NCBI RefSeq assembly: GCF_019008365.1
Contig: NZ_JAHHUL010000002.1
Span: 186,001-250,000 of the forward strand
Source: Phosphitispora fastidiosa
Lineage (GTDB): Bacteria; Bacillota; Thermincolia; Thermincolales; UBA2595
DNA length: 64,000 bases
Direction of reading: 5' to 3'
Below are positions 1 through 9,324 of this stretch, piece by piece (the first letter of the stretch is position 1; every line of letters starts with the position of its first letter). Position numbers and translations under genes: made by a program. The notes beneath the pieces were generated by a model, which saw only the letters and a list, made by a program, of their open reading frames with translations, was not told the origin of the DNA and searched no databases.

Positions 1-331
1 CACATTCGGCATACTTTATATAGATGTAGTTCAGGCCCTCTTTATAATTGCCGTGAGTATTTACCCTGCCGCTCCGGCCAACTATAATCTCATTACCGCA
101 GCAGTCCAAAGCAGCTCCTGGCGTCAGGGCAACAGTCAGTCTGCCGTCACTTTCCAGCTGCGGCTGTTCCACTTCCAATCCACACGCAATACCTGTGCCA
201 TGAATCAGTCTGTTGCTTAAGCAGCCTTTCTCCATGTAATAGCGCTGCTCCATTTCAAAATCCCTGACCGTAAGCAATTTACCATAAAAGTACCGGTTCC
301 GCTCAAAAGGATGCAGCTGGCAGTCTTTCAT
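1..331 (-). CDS. Partial eCIS-associated protein of unknown function (N-terminal 110 residues)
   Basis: The gene starts at 331 (ATG, with GGGAGG about 6 nt upstream) and runs off the left edge, so only the first 110 codons are visible. The protein begins MKDCQLHPFERNRYFYGKLL, followed by TVRDFEMEQRYY and later NRLIHGTGIACGLEV. From memory, this RYFYGKLLTVRDFE...EQRY start is typical of uncharacterised proteins encoded next to contractile-tail baseplate genes, but I know no assigned function. A pair of adjacent Cys (DCCG) sits near residue 85. It lies 70 nt downstream of the tail-I-like gene on the same strand, so it is very likely the next cistron of the eCIS operon. The operon therefore continues beyond this window, and a missing tape-measure or fibre gene could lie there. 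Confidence 0.75.
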   Translation of the reverse strand, partial: MKDCQLHPFERNRYFYGKLLTVRDFEMEQRYYMEKGCLSNRLIHGTGIACGLEVEQPQLESDGRLTVALTPGAALDCCGNEIIVGRSGRVNTHGNYKEGLNYIYIKYAEC

Positions 332-401
332 TATACAACCTCCCTTAATCTAAAATGAATCTCTCAGAAATAGAATCCCATTGTGTTCAATCCTTGGCTG
401 C

Positions 402-2567
402 CTAAGTCAAGGTGGTATCGCAACCCAACTTGGTACGCCTTCCTATCTGTCCTGCTTCATCACCATCGGTCAGCACAGTGTCCTGAGGCATCACTGAGCC
501 AACATCCAGACGCAGGGAAGGTTTGGTCAGGTAAGTGTTTACTCCAAGATAGGTATGCATATCAAGATAAATCCATGGCCTTAGAGCAACAACCGCCGCC
601 TTAGTATAAGCAGGTTTTTCCGTATCAATAATCCTTTTAAGAGCCTGTATTTCGTTGTCTTTATTTACCTGAAACGGTTTTAACAGCACAGTGAAGGAAT
701 AGGGGTCATCACTGAATAACCTGACCAACAGCTCTCCGAACTCAGCTTCCGCCTGAGAACATTTTAGCTGAAACCGTTCCACGATAAAGGGTTTATCTCC
801 GGTATAAACATTTATCATCTCTGTTATGCCTTCACGGGTTCCGCGTTTTTTATAGATACCGGGTGCCTTTTTAATCAGCAGCCGGAGCTTGTCTTCCGGC
901 CAGTTCTCATCTTCAGCTATCGCTAACCATGTCCCCAGCCAGCGCAGGAAATCACCACTGACAGAATCGGCATCAAAAAATCTCTCAATATGCCCGATGC
1001 GGACCTCCGTCTGGGAGAAAAAGGTTTCAAACAATGAGAGAAACCGTTCCAAAAAGTCCCTGCTCTGCTCATTCTCCTGGTAAACAGCAGGTAAATATCT
1101 CAGGTAGGATGTGCGGGGAAAATAGGCCCGGATGCTTTTCAGAAGCGGACTCTTTTCCTTACTGCCGGTCAACTCAATTTTCAGCCAGAGATATCGGCCT
1201 GCCTGGCAGTGTATCAGGGCGTCTTTGGCATTGACTAAGGGAACAGACCAACTGAGACAGTTGAGCATTGCAGCCCTGGCTTCCAGATCATTGTCAGCTA
1301 AAGTGGCTGGGCAGGCCAAGAGGACTTCCAAATTGACCCTCTGCCCGTTAATAGTAAATTCCTTGTCATTAGATGTCAGGTAAGACACCTTCACCTGGGT
1401 ATTTTCCGGAATTTCGGCGTCAATAACCAGCTTATGCCATCGCATTTCAGAAGCAGGGGCGGCAAAGGCGCCGGAGAAATACGTCCCCGAAGGCAGCGGG
1501 TTCACCGAAGACCTGAAATACGTCTGCACCGGCTTCAATATAGTTAACTCCTGTTTTTCCTTACTGTAAATATAGATTCGTTCATCTTTTTCTATCTGCA
1601 GCTTTTCCACAGCGCCCTCAAAAAATGGCACCATGTCCAGGAAATCGCCTGTTGGACTAAATTTATGGATGAAGCTTCGTTCCTCTATTCCCTTAGAAAG
1701 CCTGTAGCCTTCACCTATATATAAATTTCCGCCGCCATCAATAGTGATGCCCGAAGGCAGTTCAGGGAACCTGGTCCATTGGCTCTTTTCCCAGTCCCTG
1801 ACGCCTGTGGCCAAAAACTTGATAACCCTCCTGCCGGCCGTTTCCAGGATAAACAGCGACCCGTCCGAAGCAATATAAAAGTTCACGGCGTCATTTAATT
1901 GTTCTATCTCTATAGCAGCAGTCAATTCCACCTTAACGTCAAATTCCGCCGCAAACCTGCCAGATTTGTCAAACTTAACTACTGCAGCCCGGCCTCCGGC
2001 AGGCACGGACCGGGCACCTGCAGAACTCTCGCTGCCGCTCTGCCGGACATCGTAGGGTGTGAGTATATAGAGGCTGCCATCCTTATCTGCCTGTACCGTT
2101 ATCGGGTCAAAATTGCGCCACAGTTTCTCCTCAGCGCTCTGCGCTTCGGGTCCGGCCACCCACCTGATCTGCCAATTTATCTCAGCCAGGGCAAGTACCT
2201 TTTTCTGATGCCTGTCCGCAATATAAATCGTTCCCGGAGCCCAGGCTATCCCTTCCGGCCTGATAAACAAGCTCCGGATGCAATCTATGGCTGCAGCCCG
2301 TTTCTGCTTAACATCATAAACCCACACCAGACCCTCGCTGTCAAGGACATACACCAGACAGCAGGGTCCGACAGTAAAGTCCCGCATCTCCAGGGAACCA
2401 GGAAAGCCCTCCCCTGTAATCACCGTTTCCTTTATGTAATCCCTGGTCTCCTGGAGCTGCAGTCCTTCCCCGGTGACATCAATGTGTACCGGCAGACCCT
2501 TATGCCAGGCTGATTTCGTATGCAGTACCAAAAACTGATAATCATCCGATTCTGATTTATTCATCAT
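402..2567 (-). CDS. Tail protein I-like baseplate protein with N-terminal beta-propeller
   Basis: The C-terminal third (SYLRYLPAVYQEN, then a region with FLRWLGTWLAIAEDENW and YKKRGTREGITEMI) matches the phage tail protein I / TIGR02242 type, which in contractile tails sits at the baseplate rim. The N-terminal ~350 residues are propeller-like, with repeated blades such as PEGIAWAPGTIYIADRHQKK and PSGITIDGGGNLYIGEGYRL, as in NHL/SMP-30 proteins. A central beta-rich segment separates the two. The likely start is the first ATG of ATGATGAAT: AGAGAGG lies just before it and its ATGA overlaps the stop of the upstream baseplate gene. An in-frame start 18 nt earlier has no good RBS. By order it may correspond to an Afp13/14-region component; the propeller could contact host surface or fibre, which is inference. 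Confidence 0.8.
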   Translation of the reverse strand: MMNKSESDDYQFLVLHTKSAWHKGLPVHIDVTGEGLQLQETRDYIKETVITGEGFPGSLEMRDFTVGPCCLVYVLDSEGLVWVYDVKQKRAAAIDCIRSLFIRPEGIAWAPGTIYIADRHQKKVLALAEINWQIRWVAGPEAQSAEEKLWRNFDPITVQADKDGSLYILTPYDVRQSGSESSAGARSVPAGGRAAVVKFDKSGRFAAEFDVKVELTAAIEIEQLNDAVNFYIASDGSLFILETAGRRVIKFLATGVRDWEKSQWTRFPELPSGITIDGGGNLYIGEGYRLSKGIEERSFIHKFSPTGDFLDMVPFFEGAVEKLQIEKDERIYIYSKEKQELTILKPVQTYFRSSVNPLPSGTYFSGAFAAPASEMRWHKLVIDAEIPENTQVKVSYLTSNDKEFTINGQRVNLEVLLACPATLADNDLEARAAMLNCLSWSVPLVNAKDALIHCQAGRYLWLKIELTGSKEKSPLLKSIRAYFPRTSYLRYLPAVYQENEQSRDFLERFLSLFETFFSQTEVRIGHIERFFDADSVSGDFLRWLGTWLAIAEDENWPEDKLRLLIKKAPGIYKKRGTREGITEMINVYTGDKPFIVERFQLKCSQAEAEFGELLVRLFSDDPYSFTVLLKPFQVNKDNEIQALKRIIDTEKPAYTKAAVVALRPWIYLDMHTYLGVNTYLTKPSLRLDVGSVMPQDTVLTDGDEAGQIGRRTKLGCDTTLT

Positions 2568-4831
2568 ATACCTCTCTTCCTGCAAGACACCTGACCGGGA
2601 GCAATTATTTCAACCTCATGTTCCCCCGAACATACCAGACTCTGAGGAGATATTGTAAAATTCCCCTCTGCGTCCTGTACGATTCCTGCCCCCTGGGCAT
2701 GCAGAACCACATCTTTGATATAATCAACTCCCGGAATCTTTTCCAGCAGTTCAAATATCTCGGATTTATAAACACTGCGTCCAAATGACCACCCCGTTCC
2801 GTCAGAACCTCCGGAAAGAGGGTGTAAAAAGCTCTGCAGCCGTTCATTGACCTTTAATCTCAGGTTATCGGGATTGGCCCTCGAGCCGATGACCACTGCA
2901 GCGCCGACACTGACTACAACATACTCGGGAGGTTGTACATCCAGCTCAGTTGTGATTAACCTGTATTTGTTCAAGTGACAAAACACATTTTTCATAAATC
3001 CCCTGCTGGGTATAGGTCTCGCAGCATAACTGAAGGGAACAACTACCACAGTAACAACTGCTGGAACCGAATCTCCGGGATAATTAGCCAGACCCGTCTG
3101 AAAAAGGGGAATAGCTTTGGCTCTGGCCACTCTAATCCCAGGGGTGGCACAAGCCAGGCGTTCATAGTCCTCAGTGGTAACAGCCCGGTACCCCTGCTGC
3201 AAGCTCCGGCGAAGCCTCATCTTGGTCTCCTCCAGAAGCTCCCGGGATATGCCTCCTGAGGCCGGCTGCCGGTTTTCCACTTTAACAAGGCCCTCTGCTC
3301 TTACGGGGCGGAGGATTCTGTTAACCGTTCCGGCTGATACGTTACCCTGTTTACCGCCGCCCGCCCGGTAAGATATCAGCCGGATATTAAGTGTCTCCTG
3401 ATTCGGTGAAGCCGGCGGAATAGCGCCATTCACTCCATCCCCGAAAACAATTTCACCACTCTCCGGAGTCAGCACAAAATGCTTGTCCCCGGGACCGGAA
3501 GCATCAAAATCTTCAACCACAAACCAATCCTGCCATAACAAAGGTCCCTGGCCACCTGGCTGCTCCGGCTCTCCCACCTGAAGGACCAGACTTGGGGGTA
3601 TCACCGGAATTTTTTCCAGGGTGAACTTCTGGTGCGGCAGGCCGCTGCCTGACCCGATAAGGCCGTTGCCCGCCCACTCAGGCAGGTATGAAACCAGGCG
3701 CAAATTTTTACGTCCCTTTGGCATAGTCCCCCCTTGACGCCCAGGATCAAGATGTATGGTAATTCTGCCGGCATTCACGTTCTTTTCTATTTTACAGTCC
3801 GGCCAGTCATTCCAGAAACCACTGCCATCACAGACCTGAACATAATTACAGCCATACAGCGAAAGCCCTGTTGCGGTAAACGTATATTTCCGGCATCCCG
3901 TCCCTGAAAATGTGAATACCTCGCTAAAGGTCTCCTGCTGCACAGCGGGAACCGTGTTCAGCGCCACACTATCCAGCCTGGGTGACAGCTCGAATCCCTC
4001 CTCCCGGACTGTCGCCCTGATCCAGGAGCACTTTTCCGGGAATGGCTGGATAGCACGAGCCGCCCAATCACCGGGGGCCAGAAAATACAGGCGTCCTTTC
4101 CGGGAAAGCATCCCAGTCTCATCTTTAATTATTTGAAGGGGCGCCCAGGCGCCGGCACTATTTTTGACTTTCTTAAAGTATTCCCACTCAATTATGCCTG
4201 ATGGAACGGTTTTCCGGGTTGCCCTGCCGTCAGTCACCGGATTTCCCCCGGCATCCCGGTAATCCTCGAAAACATTGCAGGTCAGGCTGACCTTCTGGGA
4301 AACCGGAAACGGCTTATCCCCGCTAAACCCAAGGTACAACCCGCTCCCCTGCTCCGCTTCTTCCCCAAAAGCCGAGTAGAACAACCCTTGCAGGCTGTTG
4401 GCCTCAGTATGGTCAACCCAGCCCCCTCCGGCAGAACTGATAACCTTTATCAGCTTCGCGGCAGCCATCACCAGGGGCTCCTTTGTTTCAAAAACTGCCT
4501 CATCTGCCAAAATACTTGTCCCCTTAGGAATAATCACACCTTCCCCGACTGTTCCGGCCACAGAAAAACACACCTCAACTTCAGCCTGAGAGGCCTGTTT
4601 TGGCCTGACGCCCAGCAGTTGGAGGAATTTCAGGTAATTCTCATCTCTAATCCGATTCAGGTAATACTGCTGCGTTTCAGCCACCCAGGCGAACAGTTCC
4701 AGAAATGTTATCCCCGGATCATGGGTATTGTGGTCTGTCCACTCAGGCGAAAATCGGGGAATTAGCTCTTTGGCCTTCTCCAAAAGCTGGGTAAAAGTCC
4801 TGTCATCCAAATTTGGTGTAGGCAGTGTCAT
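2564..4831 (-). CDS. Baseplate J-like assembly protein (Afp12-type)
   Basis: This 755-residue protein begins MTLPTPNLDDRTFTQLLEKA with a conserved DPGITFLELFAWVAETQQYY segment, the signature start of putative baseplate assembly proteins (TIGR02243, gpJ/T4 gp6-like wedge). The C-terminal part contains PLSGGSDGTGWSFGRSVY and EIFELLEKIPGVDYI, the conserved gpJ C-terminal region. In eCIS particles two such proteins form the wedges that encircle the hub and couple baseplate opening to sheath contraction. It overlaps the upstream paralogue by 4 nt (4828-4831) and the downstream gene by 4 nt, which indicates translational coupling. The length is normal for the family. Confidence 0.9.
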   Translation of the reverse strand: MTLPTPNLDDRTFTQLLEKAKELIPRFSPEWTDHNTHDPGITFLELFAWVAETQQYYLNRIRDENYLKFLQLLGVRPKQASQAEVEVCFSVAGTVGEGVIIPKGTSILADEAVFETKEPLVMAAAKLIKVISSAGGGWVDHTEANSLQGLFYSAFGEEAEQGSGLYLGFSGDKPFPVSQKVSLTCNVFEDYRDAGGNPVTDGRATRKTVPSGIIEWEYFKKVKNSAGAWAPLQIIKDETGMLSRKGRLYFLAPGDWAARAIQPFPEKCSWIRATVREEGFELSPRLDSVALNTVPAVQQETFSEVFTFSGTGCRKYTFTATGLSLYGCNYVQVCDGSGFWNDWPDCKIEKNVNAGRITIHLDPGRQGGTMPKGRKNLRLVSYLPEWAGNGLIGSGSGLPHQKFTLEKIPVIPPSLVLQVGEPEQPGGQGPLLWQDWFVVEDFDASGPGDKHFVLTPESGEIVFGDGVNGAIPPASPNQETLNIRLISYRAGGGKQGNVSAGTVNRILRPVRAEGLVKVENRQPASGGISRELLEETKMRLRRSLQQGYRAVTTEDYERLACATPGIRVARAKAIPLFQTGLANYPGDSVPAVVTVVVVPFSYAARPIPSRGFMKNVFCHLNKYRLITTELDVQPPEYVVVSVGAAVVIGSRANPDNLRLKVNERLQSFLHPLSGGSDGTGWSFGRSVYKSEIFELLEKIPGVDYIKDVVLHAQGAGIVQDAEGNFTISPQSLVCSGEHEVEIIAPGQVSCRKRGI

Positions 4832-7785
4832 CCTATTCCCCCCACTTTGGCTTTTACCCTGACGACATGCTTTCCGCTGTACACCAGAGCATTAGGCCCA
4901 TATTCAGGCATTTCCTGATCTGTCTGGTTATTGGGGCTTATCCTGATCTCCTGACCGGACTCACTTCTGCTAACCATTGTCAGCACATCAACGTGGTCAA
5001 CCCCGTCAATTCCCTCAAGCAGGGCAAAGAAATCCGAAAGACGCGGCAAACGCCCAAATTCCCAGCCCCGACCGTCCAAGCCCCCTGTCAGGGGGTGCAG
5101 CATGCCATCCAGTTCTTTTAACACCCGGTTCTCGACCAATGGAACCATATCTATTGTTTTGGCCGTAATAGCTGCCGAAACACTAATTTCCTGATAATCC
5201 GGACCAATGACCCGGAGATGCCGCGGAAAGGCAATTACATTTGCCGTATGCTCCCTCAGCCGCCTTTCCACCATCTGTCTGAGTCTCAATGAAGGCTTCG
5301 GCCTGCCATCTGTGCTCTTCGGAATAATTACCAGGGTCACCCAGCCGCTCTGCTGTTCTCCCCGGTCATTAAAATTGGGCAGGCACTTTACCCTGGCAAT
5401 ATTTCGGGACGCTTCCCCGGCTAACCATTCAAAGTCCTCCAGGGTCACCGCGCGGTTTTGATGCCGCAGCATTTGCGGGCCGCGTTCCATGGCCTCTGCC
5501 AGGGTTTCCGCATCCGAACCTCCGTCAGCGGGTTCAGGATTAAAGACACTATCCACAAAGGCAATGGAGGTCTTTAACCCCTTAATCTCTGCTCTGCCGA
5601 CATTGCCTCTTAACCCGGCGGCCTCCCCGGCCCCGGTTTCGGTTTGGATAACCCAGGCGGTATTTGGATAAATTCCGTTAAGAACAGGGGCTGGCGGAGG
5701 AGTTATACTTTTAAATCTATCCCCGGTATCCACCGCCCTGATCCAATACAAATTCCTGCCGAACATCAGTTTACAGGTCAGGTCCGGCGGGCCGATAAAT
5801 TCCAGACAGCCGCTTTCAGCAAAACTGCCTGTCCCGTCCAAAACCTCCAGGCTGACCCATTCACCGGTTTCCTTTTGCTCCCTGAAGTACTCCCACTTAA
5901 AGGCAGGCCGGTTATCTTCCCGGTACTCCTGCTCCTCAAGTGCAAAAAACACACTTATCGGGCCTTTTAATGGCGGAGTCTCAAAACCCAGGTATAAGGT
6001 GTAATGGGTGTCATCCAAAGGCTTAAAGGGCTTCAGACTGCTGGAGGAACCTTGTACCTCTGCCGTGATATCAGCGTAATTTAGATTATTTACTGCAAAG
6101 CATTTTTCCGGGTAAACCGAACCGGAGGCATACTTTATTTTTATTAAATTAATTCGAGGAGGATGGACCTCAGTGGTATCAATCTGCCACGTTTTGCCGT
6201 CAGGGCAGACAAACCGTTCCTTCCCATAATCACCACTGATTATCCGGGTCCGAATCCAGAGATTTTCCTGACCATTGACCACAGTAACAGAGATATCCCC
6301 CGGACAGTCAAATTCCACCTTCCCTGGCTGCCTTAATTTATCTGTATTGTCAGAAATTCCTTTGATGGCCTGCCACCCGGCGCCGTCCCAGTATTCCCAT
6401 GACAACGCCAGGTCTTCATCTGCTGTCCCTGAAGAATCGCTTCCCCCAGTGACAGGCCGGAATACCCCTGTTTTGTCAAAATACTCCTTGCGGGCAGCTT
6501 CCAGAATATTTACGGCCTTGGTAACGGTAATAGGCTTTTCTGTCCCATCTTTTAAAGTGATAGTCAAGATCCCGGTCAATTCCTCCGGAGTCCTGCGCAA
6601 CAACTGCTCCAGGGTGTCAATTTGGTGTCTTATCAACTGACCGGCAAAGTCCGGCCCAATCCCCTGAACCATACCCACAGGTATCGAATCAGGCCCATAG
6701 GCCGCCTCAAACTCCAGGGTAATTCTTCCGTTCTTTTTTGACAGGGCTTCCGAACTAGCCAGATAAAAGGTATCAAATACCCTGGGAAACCGGCCAAAGG
6801 GATAAACCTCTGCCGGTATCTCTATGGGAATATCATTGGCAAACATCAAATCAGGCAGTATATTGGGCCCCTCATCTGATACCGGCGTTTTAGGCAGGCT
6901 CTCGTTTACAACAAGCGGCTTAACCGCAATTTTTAATGTTCTCAGGGCCGCTTTTTTCAGGTAATCTATCATCAAGGGATTAACACTACACCTGAGCCAG
7001 CGGCTCTCAATCCCATTTATTTCCTTTTGCTTAATTTCCCCTAACTGATTTTTATGTAACACAATCTTCTCTGGAGAGGTATTCCGCAAATCAATCTCAA
7101 GGCTGTACCAGCCTTCCTGTTTCACTGTTTCACCACCGGCTGCTGTTTCCTGTTCCCCATAGTACTCCCAACTGACCATCTTTGGATCACAGAACATCCG
7201 GTTCCACTTCACTGAAATTAACTCAATCCCGATCCGGTTAGCAGCCTGCAGCAGGTCATTATTCCCCAAGTATATAATATGCTCCTGCAGGTTCTGCCCT
7301 GTAAAGAATTTGAAATCCCGGACTGCTCCCGGCCCGGATAACAGGTCTTCCGGGGCTTCAAAAATACTGTCCGGTTTTACAAAATAGGCTTTTACCAGCT
7401 TCGCCGGAGTTGCCATAATATTCCGTTCTGTTTTAAACACAACCGGGGCCCCACCGTCCGCCTTCTCTGCGGCCACCTGTGTACCCGCAGGTATCAGCGC
7501 CGGTTCCGCTGCTCCGGAACTCAGGTTAAACACTACCGGGGCCCGTGCCTGCTGAGCCGGAAGCAGCTTAACGTCCAGCATATTTAAAAACTCTATAAAA
7601 TTTTTTTCCGGCACCTGATTTAACCGCTCCAGTACACCGGCAAACATTTCGGCAAATATCTCTGCCAGGGCCCATCCCGGGTCCTTGGCCTGAGGATTCC
7701 ATTCCGGGGTATAAAAAGGGACCATCTCCCGGAATTGTACTAATATATCTTCAATGCCTCTATGATCAATTTTGGGAGTTGACAT
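4828..7785 (-). CDS. Baseplate J-like assembly protein, long form (Afp11-type)
   Basis: This is the larger wedge protein (985 residues). Near the N-terminus are FYTPEWNPQAKDPGWALAEI and LERLNQVPEKNFIEFLNMLD; the C-terminus has HPLTGGLDGRGWEFGRLPRL and FFALLEGIDGVDHVDVL, matching the same motifs in the 755-residue paralogue immediately downstream. The family (TIGR02243, gpJ-like) builds the baseplate ring. The extra length lies in a beta-rich middle (about residues 200-750) with repeated WEYW/WEYF segments (for example LALSWEYWDGAGWQ and FKWEYFREQK), suggesting inserted sandwich domains exposed outside the ring. ATG start at 7785 with a GGAGGTGGA-type RBS. Confidence 0.88.
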   Translation of the reverse strand: MSTPKIDHRGIEDILVQFREMVPFYTPEWNPQAKDPGWALAEIFAEMFAGVLERLNQVPEKNFIEFLNMLDVKLLPAQQARAPVVFNLSSGAAEPALIPAGTQVAAEKADGGAPVVFKTERNIMATPAKLVKAYFVKPDSIFEAPEDLLSGPGAVRDFKFFTGQNLQEHIIYLGNNDLLQAANRIGIELISVKWNRMFCDPKMVSWEYYGEQETAAGGETVKQEGWYSLEIDLRNTSPEKIVLHKNQLGEIKQKEINGIESRWLRCSVNPLMIDYLKKAALRTLKIAVKPLVVNESLPKTPVSDEGPNILPDLMFANDIPIEIPAEVYPFGRFPRVFDTFYLASSEALSKKNGRITLEFEAAYGPDSIPVGMVQGIGPDFAGQLIRHQIDTLEQLLRRTPEELTGILTITLKDGTEKPITVTKAVNILEAARKEYFDKTGVFRPVTGGSDSSGTADEDLALSWEYWDGAGWQAIKGISDNTDKLRQPGKVEFDCPGDISVTVVNGQENLWIRTRIISGDYGKERFVCPDGKTWQIDTTEVHPPRINLIKIKYASGSVYPEKCFAVNNLNYADITAEVQGSSSSLKPFKPLDDTHYTLYLGFETPPLKGPISVFFALEEQEYREDNRPAFKWEYFREQKETGEWVSLEVLDGTGSFAESGCLEFIGPPDLTCKLMFGRNLYWIRAVDTGDRFKSITPPPAPVLNGIYPNTAWVIQTETGAGEAAGLRGNVGRAEIKGLKTSIAFVDSVFNPEPADGGSDAETLAEAMERGPQMLRHQNRAVTLEDFEWLAGEASRNIARVKCLPNFNDRGEQQSGWVTLVIIPKSTDGRPKPSLRLRQMVERRLREHTANVIAFPRHLRVIGPDYQEISVSAAITAKTIDMVPLVENRVLKELDGMLHPLTGGLDGRGWEFGRLPRLSDFFALLEGIDGVDHVDVLTMVSRSESGQEIRISPNNQTDQEMPEYGPNALVYSGKHVVRVKAKVGGIG

Positions 7786-7841
7786 TAATCCACCTCCGCC
7801 TGCCAGTGATGTTGGCTTGTTCGTCTTCAGTGATGTATAGC

Positions 7842-8237
7842 TTAATTCTCTTTTAAATAAAACGGATAAACAAGATTAAATTCGTTGTTGGTACTGCGCA
7901 CACAGTACTTAATCTCAATATCCAGTCTCCCCGGTTCAGCACGATCAGGAGCCGCATTGACCCCGGTAACCTCTATTCTGGGCTCCCACTGCTGTAATGC
8001 TTCGCGGATGCTTGATTCCATCATGCTTAATGTAGTTATACTCATGGAAGCAAATACAAAATCATGGATTCCGCAGCCGAAATCGGGACGCATGACCCGT
8101 TCACCTTTGGAGGTCGTCAGAATAATCCGGATTGATTCCTGAATATCCTGCTCATACTCAGACAGCAACACCTTCCCGCTCACCGCTTCTACAAGTACGG
8201 GAAACCTCCAGCCTTTCCCCAAAAAATCCTTACTCAT
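7842..8237 (-). CDS. GPW/gp25 family baseplate protein (Afp9-type)
   Basis: This 131-residue protein has the gp25/gpW layout: MSKDFLGKGWRFPVLVEA, then ESIRIILTTSKGERVMRPDFGCGIHDFVF, with the conserved ERVMRPDFG segment that corresponds to the EPR region of T4 gp25. The C-terminal half holds RIEVTGVNAAPD and LDIEIKYCVRSTNNEFNLVYPFYL, also typical. gp25 links the inner baseplate to the first sheath ring and nucleates sheath assembly. The start at 8237 has GGAGGT 5 nt upstream. It lies between the PAAR and baseplate-J genes on the same strand. Confidence 0.92.
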   Translation of the reverse strand: MSKDFLGKGWRFPVLVEAVSGKVLLSEYEQDIQESIRIILTTSKGERVMRPDFGCGIHDFVFASMSITTLSMMESSIREALQQWEPRIEVTGVNAAPDRAEPGRLDIEIKYCVRSTNNEFNLVYPFYLKEN

Positions 8238-8249
8238 GGCTACCTCCGC

Positions 8250-8281
8250 TTTACCTTTGCCAGGCTTTACCTTTGCCAGGC
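8250..8281. repeat. Two tandem 16-bp units between gp25 and PAAR genes
   Basis: The unit TTTACCTTTGCCAGGC occurs exactly twice head to tail (8250-8265, 8266-8281), just upstream of the gp25 ribosome binding site. It is non-coding on the transcribed strand. Likely a slippage duplication; no function is evident. Confidence 0.8.
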
Positions 8282-8316
8282 TTTATTCTTCAACCGGTTA
8301 CTCAGGCATGATCATT

Positions 8317-8610
8317 TCAGCCAATGATTACAGTTGGCTCTCCCAAAGATATCGAATTGGGCGGCCCGCTCTCTGTGATCATGTCACCCTGACGCGCTGC
8401 CGGAAAGTTATTAATGAAAACTGTTGTACTGCCCATAGTCACCATGCCTCCCACGTGCGGGACCGTCCCCGAAACCAGGGGACAGGTATGAAAATCTGTA
8501 GTCGCCCGCCAGGCCGGTTTACCCCCAATGAGGACATTAACACTTCCCGGTCCCGGACTCAACGGGGTCCCATGACTGGTCACATCACCCATTCTTGCTG
8601 CCGGCGGCAT
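8317..8610 (-). CDS. PAAR-repeat spike-tip protein (Afp10-type)
   Basis: This 97-residue protein begins MPPAARMGDVTSHGTPLSPG and contains GSVNVLIGGKPAWR, THP/TCP-type histidine and cysteine positions (DFHTCPL), VPHVGGMV and FINNFPAARQGDMI, the hallmarks of PAAR proteins. These cap the trimeric spike with a zinc- or iron-bound cone and can carry effectors. There is no N- or C-terminal extension, so any cargo would have to bind non-covalently. The RBS AGGGGGA lies 7-8 nt before the ATG. It sits between the spike and gp25 genes. Confidence 0.93.
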   Translation of the reverse strand: MPPAARMGDVTSHGTPLSPGPGSVNVLIGGKPAWRATTDFHTCPLVSGTVPHVGGMVTMGSTTVFINNFPAARQGDMITESGPPNSISLGEPTVIIG

Positions 8611-8667
8611 AAATAATCCCCCTTTTGTTTCTCTGTGTACTCTGTGTCTCTGTGGTTTAATAAGCCT

Positions 8668-9324
8668 TTAATTAATCTTAACCAAGGCACCCTTTATTGT
8701 CAGGGTAGCTCCCGCTTTCAGTGTCATAGCTGCCCCTGCCTCTATCTCAATACTCTGAGACTTAATTTTCAGTTTCATACCGCTCTCCATGGTAATAGAG
8801 TTTTGGGCCGAATCAATTTCCAGCTTATTGGAGCCTGAATTGTCTTCTATCAGAATCTTTTCCGCACCCGCCGCGTCATCCAGAATAATTTTATGACCCG
8901 CTTTGGTGTGGATTTCCAGCCTCTCTTTCTTCTGCTCACTGTTGTCATCAAAAATTATTTCATGACCGCTCCGGGATGTGATTTTGCGGACATTGTTTTT
9001 CCCGTCAGTGTTGGTTTCCGGCGGCTTGTCCTGCCCATTCCAAAGAGCGCCGATAATATAGGGGTGACTGATGTCCTCCTGCTCAAAAGCTACCAGCACC
9101 TCATCACCGACTTCAGGCAAAAATAAGCTGCCCCTGTTATTTCCGGCCATCAGCGTAGCCACACGGGCCCAATAGCTTTCATCTCCGTCTTCCCTCCAGG
9201 GAAACTTCACCTTCACCCTGCCCATCCCGTCAGGGTCCTTATTATTAGTCACAATAGCGGAAGCCACTCCGGCTACCTTACCCCCGGTTCTCTGACCGGT
9301 ATTCAGCAAATCATACAAGCTCAT
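8668..9324 (-). CDS. Spike protein, gpV/gp5 OB-fold plus beta-helix (Afp8 C-terminal equivalent)
   Basis: The protein starts MSLYDLLNTGQRTGGKVAGV and carries the OB-fold core DPDGMGRVKVKFPW, YWARVATLMAGNNRGSLFLP, EVGDEVLVAFEQED and PYIIGALWNG, as in VgrG/gp5/gpV. After residue ~115 it becomes repetitive beta-helix sequence (KKERLEIHTKAGHKIILDDA, then LKAGATLTIKGALVKIN) that forms the needle bearing the PAAR tip. At 218 residues it is short because the gpD-like hub is a separate gene just upstream, overlapping by 4 nt. In Afp/PVC the two parts are usually fused in one spike protein, so this locus uses the phage-like split form. Confidence 0.9.
   Translation of the reverse strand: MSLYDLLNTGQRTGGKVAGVASAIVTNNKDPDGMGRVKVKFPWREDGDESYWARVATLMAGNNRGSLFLPEVGDEVLVAFEQEDISHPYIIGALWNGQDKPPETNTDGKNNVRKITSRSGHEIIFDDNSEQKKERLEIHTKAGHKIILDDAAGAEKILIEDNSGSNKLEIDSAQNSITMESGMKLKIKSQSIEIEAGAAMTLKAGATLTIKGALVKIN

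Noticed and set aside
1899-2513. 204-codon plus-strand frame inside the tail-I gene
   Set aside because: Antisense to a well-supported protein with domains; its translation has no motif or RBS and a skewed Pro/Arg/Cys composition.
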